Origin: an uncultured Cytophagaceae bacterium
Lineage (GTDB): Bacteria; Bacteroidota; Bacteroidia; Cytophagales; Microscillaceae
Assembly (NCBI GenBank): GCA_937899305.1
Contig: CALDJV010000607.1
Coordinates: 1-5,536, forward strand
Direction: 5' to 3'
Length of the DNA stretch: 5,536 nt
Shown here one piece after another: positions 1 through 5,536 of the stretch (position 1 is its first letter; each line of letters opens with the position of its first letter). The position numbers and the translations under genes are program-made. A model generated the notes under the pieces. That model ran no database searches, was not told the DNA's origin, and saw only the letters and a list, made by a program, of their open reading frames with translations.

Positions 1-3000
1 AGTAACTGCTCCCGCAGGTACACGAGTCGTGATTTTATGCGCCTTGTGCCACTTAATAGTTGCTTCTACTCCATTGAACTTTAGCTTATATGCATCAGAA
101 GCAGGGAAAGGCAACAAATCCTCACCTAAGATAAACACTGGCATACCTACCACGCCCTTTTTAGGATAGAACGTCTTTAGTACTGGTGTAGGTAGTACCT
201 CTACCGTGTAATCTTCGGTTTCACCCCAAGTATACGAACTACAAGACTGTACTACACCGGGCAAGGTAGTTTCTCGGCCCACAATACGCATTCTGGTTTT
301 ACCCAATTTGGCATCGGCTGGCACGTTCACTGAGGTATTGAAAACTCCCGGTTCTACAATGGCATCGCTTGTTCCTATCAATTCATTGTCATCCTCAAAA
401 TCACCATCTTGATTCCAGTCAATGAATACTTTTACTATTTTAGAAAAGTTTCCACCACAAGTACCCGCTTTTACCCCCATCGGATAGGTGGCTCCTGCAA
501 CAACTTTAGTAGACACGTTAGTAAAATCACTGTAAGTGGCACAAGCCGTATCAGTTACATTTTGAATGTCACCAAAACCTACGCTATCAATTCTTGAGTC
601 AGCTGGGCTGGTCGCTCCCGAAAAACAATAGACCACAAAGTTGTCTTCTGACGCCACTCGTTGTCCACCGGCATTGATAATTTCAATCTTACCAGTAGTT
701 GCATTGGTAGGCACGGTTACTACTAACAATGATGTGGTAGCTGAATCAATCGTAGCTGCGGTTCCATTAAAGCTCACTAGATTGTCTTGTTTGCTTGCGG
801 TAAACCCACTACCTTCTATAGTCACCGTTTGTCCGGCAAACCCTGACATTGGCGTGATTTCAGTAATCTCTGGCACCTCCCCAGATGGAATTACGGTAAA
901 GTCAGTCGCACTAACGGCAGGTAATCCATTTACGCTTACCGTTATTTTTCCAGTAGTGGCCGCATTGGGTACCTTGGCTACAATCTGAGAAGTAGTAAAA
1001 GAAACAATGGCGCCTTGTCTTCCGTTGAACGCTACCGTGTTCGCGGTACTATCCGCTCCAAACTTTTCTCCTTGGATGGTTACCATATCTCCTACTTTGC
1101 CACTGGATGGGCTAAAACTGGTGATGCTAGGCCCTTCTTGTACCAAAATGTCATCAATACTGATATCGCTTTGGAAACCACCACCAGTAGTACCCACAAA
1201 GCGTAATACAAATAATGATCCCTTGTAAGCACTCAAGCTGGCACCTCCTCTTATCCACTCATTCCCCTGGTCTCCGCTTTGTGTCCAAAGGGTTATCCAA
1301 TTGATTCCATCGGTAGAAGCTTCCAAGTTCAAAGTACCCATGCTTTCTCCCAACATGTGGTATTGAAAAGCAATCAATGGATTATCTAAAGTACTGACAT
1401 CCATAGGCGCACTCAACAAAGAGGCCACACGATTGAAATTACCAGTAGCTTCGGTATACACATAAAAATTACCATCTACCGCAGCACTTGGCCCGGTACC
1501 CACCGAAGGAGTAGTACCCAAATTACGCGTCCAATCTATGTCATCATCATCCGCCTGCAGCCATTTACCCAAACCATTTTCAAAACTTTCGGCATAAGGG
1601 AAAGTAGTGATAGGTGCAATTACTGTAATAGGAGAAGCACTTGATCCTGTCTTTCCATTTACCTCAGTGGTAATTTTTCCAGTAGTTGCTGCGCTTGGTA
1701 CTTTTGCCGTGATTTGGGTTGCTTTTACTTCACTTACCGTCCCTTCTTCTCCATTAAAGAATACCTTGTTGTTGCTTACGTTTAAAGAATCAAAATTGAC
1801 CCCTAAAATAGTCACATTGGTAAACCCGGCAAATGCCAACTCAGGAGTAAACCCAACAATTGCGGGAGCTCCTTCTTCTCCTACGGTGATGGCATCTATG
1901 GCGATGTCACTGTTAGACCCATCACCCGTGGCCCCTACAAAGCGTAGTTTGGTGCTACTACTCTTGTAAGCCGCAATATTTACCGATGCTACTCTCCATT
2001 CGTTGCCTTGATCACCCGTTTGAGACCATACCGATTGCCAAGTAGTCCCATCAGTACTGGCTTCTAAGGTCAATGTACCCATATTGCTTCCAAACATATG
2101 ATAAGCAAAGAATACATAAGGCGTATTTAAACTACTTAAGTCAAAAGTAGGGCTCATCAACCCCGCAGTTTTATTGCTATTCAAGGGTTGTTCGTCAAAT
2201 GTGTCTTGGCTAAACTGATCTATTTCAGTGTACAAGAATGCCTTTCCTTCACTGGCGTTGGCAGGTCCAGTACCAGCACTTGGAGTAGCTTGTTTGGTGA
2301 GCGACCAATCAAAGCCATCGTCGGTAGCTTGTTTCCAATCATCAAAACTGGTCTCGAAGCTTGCTACATAAGGGTAATTTTGAATGGCAGGTACTACAGT
2401 AAAGTCTCCATCACTCGTGAGTGTTTGTCCATTTACTTCTACCGTAATTTTTCCAGAAGTAGCTCCACCTGGAACCGCTACTGTCAAATTATTGGCCGTG
2501 GCCGCAGATACAGTAGCCGTCACTCCGTTAAATTTCACCACATTATCGGCAGGAGTCGTGCTAAACATTGTACCATTGATCACCACCTCACTATTCACTT
2601 CGCCACTCATAGGACTTACATTCGCAATGGTAGGGCTGGTGGGTGCGCCAATATATCCGCTAAACAAACCTGTACCATGGGTACCCAAAGCCACCAAACC
2701 ATCAGAAGCACGAGACTTGATCATTACTACCGGTACATTGCCAATGCTATTGACTCCTTCTTGCATCCAGTCGGTAGCCGCACCATTGATTTGACTGGTA
2801 CTATACAGCCCTACACTGGTACCTAATAAATATACTTTAGAGCCATCTGCTTTGACATGGACACGCATCCAACGAGTAGAAGGACCATTTCCGGACCCAT
2901 CTTGATTTTCTTCCAAGTTACCCGTTACGTGCGTCCAGCTAGCTCCGGCATCTTCTGAATAAAATACACTTTGGACTCCATAGTTAGAAAATACAACAAA

Positions 3001-5082
3001 AACCTTGTTGGCATCGGTAGGATCAATCGCAATGTTGCTTACATAAGCACCTACGGGAAAGCCTTTACCTGTCCAAACATCGATACGTACCGGGTCACCC
3101 GTTCTGGCGTTGTCTAAACGATATACTTGCCCATTGGCAGTTCCATAATATACCCGGTGCTTGGGGTTGTCTTCCGAGGCACTGATCGCAGTAATGTTCG
3201 CTGCTACACCAGCAGTTGAAAGCCTTTCCCAACTATCTAAGGTATTGGTATACAAAATATTATTATTTCTGTAAATATTTGCCCCAGCTAGATAGTACAT
3301 CGTATTCGAATCATTTGGATCAAGCGTGTAAGGGGTTACAAACAAGAATCCAAAGGCATTTGGACGAAGCGACACAGCGCTGGTTGGGTTTTCAGGATCG
3401 TTGCCAGTAACTCTAAAGATAAAACCATTTTGGTTACTAAAAAAGCGGATATCCTGGCCAGGAACTATAGCAGTGTAAGCACCATCTCCAAAGAAGTTCT
3501 CTTGCTTCCAAGGCGAAGTTCCTGAGAAACTATGGGTAGTCCACTTACCATTGTCTTGAAAACCAGCGCTCAAACGAGGATCGCCGGCAGTTTTAAGGTC
3601 AATGTCCATTCCATATACCTGGGTAGTATAATAGCCATTGTTCAAATAGGTCCAATCTACGGGGTGTACTCCACCAGTAGCCATACTATTCTCAGTCACA
3701 CTTACCCCTCCATCGTGCCCACTAATCATTCGGTTAGGGTTAGAAGCAAAGAAAACCAAACTATGGTTATCAGGGTGATGACCAGGATAAAAGAAGTTGG
3801 TAGAATGATAGCCACCAATCCAGGTACTATTATCGGTAGAAGCAAAACCATCGGTAGAACGATAGATATTGGTACTCCCAATAAATACTACATTTTCATC
3901 ATCGGGCTTTACTTTTACATATTGGTTGTAGTTTACTTGAGTAAGTCCACCTCCAGTGGTTCCTCCTCCAGCTGGTAAATTGGTAGAACGGTTTTCCCAA
4001 GTACCCCCATTGCCATCGGTTCCGTCTCCATTACCTTGGCCAGGAGTATAAGTGTATTTGTAAAAACTATGACCATTGGGTCCTCCAGCTGCTGCGGCAA
4101 AAAAGTATACCACATTGTTGTTAGAGGGTGCCACATCCATTACAATACGATTGTAACCCGTAGGCAAAAAGTCAGGGTCAATATTTACCCAATTGGTCCC
4201 ATCAAGCGAGCGAAAGATCCCGCTATTGGTACCCGTACTAGATACCGTGGCATATAGGACACCTTGCGCATCTACTACCACATCTGAGTAACCTGCGCTA
4301 CCACCATCTAATACCATTTGCCAAGTGGTTCCTCCGTCGGTGGAACGCCAAATACCACTTTGGCCATTATTAAGTTGGCGAGCATTGGCTACATAAATGT
4401 GTCCATTGGTTGGGTGTACTTGAATATTCCAAGTAATACGAAATGGATTGTCTGCTTCATTTGCCCCTGAGACAGTAGCATTCAACAACACCCAGGTAAG
4501 GCCATTATCGGTAGACTTGTAAACACCATTACCTACGTAAGGCGCAGAAAAAGAAGCCGAGGCAGAGTTACCTACCCCCTCTCCTGCCGAGTAATACCAG
4601 GTAGTTGGGTTTTGAGGGTCTTGAGCAATGGCAGTCACACTATGATTTTGTGAAGCTCCAGTTACTTTGATCCAACTGGCCCCTCCATTGCTGGAGCGCC
4701 ACATTCCACCAGAAATTCCTCCTGCCAAAATGATGTTCTCATCCATTTTATCAATGGCCAAGGCCCGGGTACGCCCTCCTACATTATAAGGCCCTCGCTG
4801 CTCCCATTGGGTGCCAACTGCACGTGCACCAGCTCTTGAGGATGCATGAAAACGAGGTTGCAAATGTGATTTGGGTGAATAAATAAACTCCAGGTTTTTT
4901 TGATGAATACCATCTGGAATTTTACCTGTTTTGGGGTTTACGAGCATGGATCGCTCATATTCTATTCGGTCAGCCGCTCGATCTTCTCGGATGTCTCTAT
5001 CCTGAGCCGAGCCTATGCTCATAAAGCACGTAGTGATAATGAGTAAAGCTAGTAGAAACTTTACGTTTGTGGTTTGTTGCAT
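1..5082 (-). CDS. Large secreted Asp-box propeller protein with TIG, MAM-like and GEVED domains (3' end beyond window)
   Basis: This is an exported modular protein, probably extracellular or surface-bound and involved in adhesion or carbohydrate/protein binding; no enzymatic activity can be assigned. The ATG at 5082-5080 is the start because an in-frame TAA lies 6 nt upstream and a signal peptide follows at once (hydrophobic core about 9-23, likely SPase I cleavage after GSA, residue 26). Residues 93-111 (WEQRGPYNVGGRTRALAID) open the propeller region. Asp boxes (S-x-D-x-G-x-x-W type) lie near 128-137, 188-197, 245-254, 290-298, 407-412 and 707-716, with degenerate ones near 603-618 and 758-772. 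Family-like motifs GHDGGV (455-460) and GFQDNGKW (507-514) also occur. Then follow TIG1 814-898, MAM-like 1 903-1067, TIG2 1072-1156, MAM-like 2 1161-1314, TIG3 1317-1399, TIG4 1403-1485, GEVED 1486-1629 and a partial TIG5 from about 1631. The domain calls are by eye. The frame stays open to position 1, so stop codon and any C-terminal sorting domain are not visible. The Asp-box repeats alone do not make it a sialidase; I see no FRIP motif. Confidence 0.93.
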   Translation of the reverse strand, partial: MQQTTNVKFLLALLIITTCFMSIGSAQDRDIREDRAADRIEYERSMLVNPKTGKIPDGIHQKNLEFIYSPKSHLQPRFHASSRAGARAVGTQWEQRGPYNVGGRTRALAIDKMDENIILAGGISGGMWRSSNGGASWIKVTGASQNHSVTAIAQDPQNPTTWYYSAGEGVGNSASASFSAPYVGNGVYKSTDNGLTWVLLNATVSGANEADNPFRITWNIQVHPTNGHIYVANARQLNNGQSGIWRSTDGGTTWQMVLDGGSAGYSDVVVDAQGVLYATVSSTGTNSGIFRSLDGTNWVNIDPDFLPTGYNRIVMDVAPSNNNVVYFFAAAAGGPNGHSFYKYTYTPGQGNGDGTDGNGGTWENRSTNLPAGGGTTGGGLTQVNYNQYVKVKPDDENVVFIGSTNIYRSTDGFASTDNSTWIGGYHSTNFFYPGHHPDNHSLVFFASNPNRMISGHDGGVSVTENSMATGGVHPVDWTYLNNGYYTTQVYGMDIDLKTAGDPRLSAGFQDNGKWTTHSFSGTSPWKQENFFGDGAYTAIVPGQDIRFFSNQNGFIFRVTGNDPENPTSAVSLRPNAFGFLFVTPYTLDPNDSNTMYYLAGANIYRNNNILYTNTLDSWERLSTAGVAANITAISASEDNPKHRVYYGTANGQVYRLDNARTGDPVRIDVWTGKGFPVGAYVSNIAIDPTDANKVFVVFSNYGVQSVFYSEDAGASWTHVTGNLEENQDGSGNGPSTRWMRVHVKADGSKVYLLGTSVGLYSTSQINGAATDWMQEGVNSIGNVPVVMIKSRASDGLVALGTHGTGLFSGYIGAPTSPTIANVSPMSGEVNSEVVINGTMFSTTPADNVVKFNGVTATVSAATANNLTVAVPGGATSGKITVEVNGQTLTSDGDFTVVPAIQNYPYVASFETSFDDWKQATDDGFDWSLTKQATPSAGTGPANASEGKAFLYTEIDQFSQDTFDEQPLNSNKTAGLMSPTFDLSSLNTPYVFFAYHMFGSNMGTLTLEASTDGTTWQSVWSQTGDQGNEWRVASVNIAAYKSSSTKLRFVGATGDGSNSDIAIDAITVGEEGAPAIVGFTPELAFAGFTNVTILGVNFDSLNVSNNKVFFNGEEGTVSEVKATQITAKVPSAATTGKITTEVNGKTGSSASPITVIAPITTFPYAESFENGLGKWLQADDDDIDWTRNLGTTPSVGTGPSAAVDGNFYVYTEATGNFNRVASLLSAPMDVSTLDNPLIAFQYHMLGESMGTLNLEASTDGINWITLWTQSGDQGNEWIRGGASLSAYKGSLFVLRFVGTTGGGFQSDISIDDILVQEGPSITSFSPSSGKVGDMVTIQGEKFGADSTANTVAFNGRQGAIVSFTTSQIVAKVPNAATTGKITVSVNGLPAVSATDFTVIPSGEVPEITEITPMSGFAGQTVTIEGSGFTASKQDNLVSFNGTAATIDSATTSLLVVTVPTNATTGKIEIINAGGQRVASEDNFVVYCFSGATSPADSRIDSVGFGDIQNVTDTACATYSDFTNVSTKVVAGATYPMGVKAGTCGGNFSKIVKVFIDWNQDGDFEDDNELIGTSDAIVEPGVFNTSVNVPADAKLGKTRMRIVGRETTLPGVVQSCSSYTWGETEDYTVEVLPTPVLKTFYPKKGVVGMPVFILGEDLLPFPASDAYKLKFNGVEATIKWHKAHKITTRVPAGAVT
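196..627 (-). other. GEVED domain within the large protein (residues 1486-1629)
   Basis: This segment carries the hallmark GETEDYTVEV ending (GETEDY at 1620-1625) and an acidic loop WNQDGDFEDDNE from residue 1556, which resembles a calcium-binding loop. Both are typical of the GEVED domain found in exported bacterial proteins, often beside TIG or adhesion modules. It contains Cys1486, Cys1514, Cys1542 and Cys1614, the only cysteines in the visible mature chain, which suggests two disulfides. Its molecular role is not established; calcium binding is an inference from the loop. Confidence 0.8.
1135..1869 (-). repeat. TIG-MAM cassette, copy 2 (residues 1072-1316)
   Basis: This is the second tandem copy. 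The TIG part runs from about 1072 (PAIVGFTPELAFAG, then KVFFNGEEGTV) to ITVIAP. The MAM-like part runs from FPYAESFENGLGKW to SDISIDDILV. GDQGNEW recurs at 1270-1276, 247 residues after its counterpart in copy 1. LEASTDG and YHM also recur (HMFGSNMGTL in copy 1, HMLGESMGTL in copy 2). The similarity is clear at protein level and diverged at DNA level, so the duplication is not recent. Confidence 0.8.
1870..2643 (-). repeat. TIG-MAM cassette, copy 1 (residues 814-1071)
   Basis: This is the first of two tandem cassettes in the large protein. The TIG part begins PTIANVSPMSGEV, has the core KFNGVTATV, and ends with the GKITVEVNG strand followed by FTVVP. The MAM-like part begins YPYVASFETSFDDW and ends SDIAIDAITV. 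It contains LEASTDGTTW and the GDQGNEW motif at 1023-1029. It aligns along its whole length with the next cassette. The MAM-like label rests on the opening FE...W, the jelly-roll-like strand pattern and the IDAI ending. The cysteines seen in many animal MAM domains are absent, so it could equally be called a generic carbohydrate-binding-like jelly roll. Confidence 0.8.
5005..5082 (-). other. Signal peptide of the large protein
   Basis: Residues 1-26 have a short polar start with one lysine (K8), a hydrophobic stretch FLLALLIITTCFM (9-21), and a small-residue cleavage site GSA before Gln27. This fits Sec export with signal peptidase I cleavage. Cys19 sits inside the hydrophobic core without a lipobox in front of it (ITTC), so a lipoprotein signal is unlikely. 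Confidence 0.85.
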
Positions 5083-5279
5083 TAAAACTTAGGTTAAGGG
5101 AAGTCATTCTGGTCTTTACTCACCGCGAATTCTACCTAAATTTTCATGCACAAGAAATCATTATTTTTTAATATTTACTGACATCATCTTTCTACTGTTT
5201 TACAACATTGCTTTTTATTGAAAGACTATACCAATGAATAAAAAACGCTCATTTCATGTTTTGTGGTTAAGTAACATAT

Positions 5280-5287
5280 CAAAAATA
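5280..5287 (-). promoter_or_regulatory. Possible Bacteroidota-type -7 box (TATTTTTG)
   Basis: On the minus strand this octamer matches the TAnnTTTG -7 consensus of Bacteroidota housekeeping promoters and points toward the large gene. I found no other exact match in the intergenic stretch in this orientation. No clear TTG -33 element sits at the expected distance, and the implied leader would be nearly 200 nt. An 8-base AT-rich match can arise by chance. Confidence 0.25.
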
Positions 5288-5407
5288 GTTTTTCGATTTG
5301 ACGCAGTTCTTTCCTCACGGTCAGAACTTTGAGCTTTTGGATTGATACATCATTCATTAGCCGTTGGCAGAATTTAGCTCAAGGTAAAATCTCTACCTCG
5401 AAATCAA

Positions 5408-5536
5408 TCATCTATTTTTTAGCGTTACCCAGCAGGCAGCATTCTCGTTGAAGATATTATTTTGATCACTATTTAAAACTTTATCATATGCCATAATAGT
5501 CACCAAAAAATACATTCTTATTGGTGAATAAAAGAC
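5408..5536 (-). CDS. Possible 3' end of an upstream gene (42 codons to TGA, open at right edge)
   Basis: A minus-strand frame is open from the right edge to a TGA at 5410-5408. It ends NENAACWVTLKNR and contains an internal ATG at 5515 that would give a 35-residue peptide. I do not recognise it. Another minus frame also enters from the edge and ends earlier (…FFGDYYGI, stop soon after), so the reading frame of any upstream gene is unresolved. The length is compatible with chance, and no terminator follows it. Confidence 0.15.
   Translation of the reverse strand, partial: VFYSPIRMYFLVTIMAYDKVLNSDQNNIFNENAACWVTLKNR

Larger units (their letters stand above)
5083..5536. other. AT-rich upstream region without a confident gene
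   Basis: These 454 bases lie upstream of the large gene and are visibly more AT-rich than it. Stops are frequent in all frames, and the longest complete ORF I found is 43 codons (5226-5357, minus). No tRNA, rRNA or strong hairpin terminator is apparent. TTTTTATT (5212-5219) and AATAAAAA (5237-5244) can pair around a 17-nt loop, but the stem is purely A/T. A short inverted repeat CTTA-GGT-TAAG (5088-5098) sits just ahead of the start codon. The region probably holds the promoter and leader of the large gene. Confidence 0.6.

Noticed and set aside
3933..4136. 67-codon minus-strand ORF in another frame
   Set aside because: It lies inside the large gene, out of frame, over the Gly/Asn-rich region. 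It has no recognisable feature and is a shadow.
409..4257. Several plus-strand ORFs of 60-212 codons across this span
   Set aside because: They all lie antisense to the continuous 1,694-codon minus-strand frame, show no domains, and have the low-complexity composition expected from complementing a Gly/Thr/Val/Asn-rich coding sequence.
4681..4730. Sialidase assignment from the Asp boxes
   Set aside because: Asp boxes occur in many propeller proteins. I see no FRIP motif or arginine triad, so an enzyme name is not justified.
5212..5244. Inverted repeat TTTTTATT / AATAAAAA as a terminator
   Set aside because: The stem is only A/T pairs with a 17-nt loop and no GC-rich base followed by a T run, so it is too weak to call an intrinsic terminator.
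5234..5332. 32-codon plus-strand ORF beginning MNKKRSFHVLW
   Set aside because: It is very short, has no ribosome-binding or promoter support, and overlaps an equally short minus-strand ORF. It is expected by chance in this AT-rich stretch.
1..5536. A novel multi-gene system (defence, mobile element or biosynthetic cluster)
   Set aside because: Only one confident gene is present, and there are no transposase, recombinase, nuclease, RNA-gene or direct-repeat-array signatures.

Overview
The window is dominated by one very large minus-strand gene. It starts at position 5082 and runs in a single open frame of 1,694 codons to the left edge, where its 3' end is cut off. I read every in-frame triplet from 5082 to 1 and found no stop and no frameshift. 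The product is a multidomain exported protein. In order it has a signal peptide, a short N-terminal leader segment, a long Asp-box (BNR/sortilin-like) beta-propeller region, a tandem pair of IPT/TIG plus MAM-like cassettes, two more TIG domains, a GEVED domain, and the start of a fifth TIG domain.

The organism is most likely a member of the Bacteroidota, perhaps a marine Cytophagia-type bacterium. This rests on the domain combination (Asp-box propeller with TIG, MAM-like and GEVED modules), on an A/T-rich start region without a Shine-Dalgarno sequence, and on a candidate TAnnTTTG -7 box. It is an inference from style, not a species assignment. Proteins built this way in that phylum are usually exported and often carry a type IX secretion or surface-anchoring domain at the extreme C-terminus. 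That part lies outside the window.

Layout: 1-5082 is the large gene (minus strand). 5083-5536 is an AT-rich stretch upstream of it with no confident gene. It holds a possible -7 promoter element, some very short ORFs, and at the right edge a short open minus-strand frame that could be the tail of an upstream gene. All sizeable plus-strand ORFs overlap the large gene antisense, carry no recognisable domains, and are treated as shadows.

No RNA gene, CRISPR array, insertion sequence or multi-gene system is visible. The points most worth a second look are the internal duplication of the TIG-MAM cassette, the confinement of all cysteines of the visible mature chain to the GEVED domain, and the unknown C-terminus.
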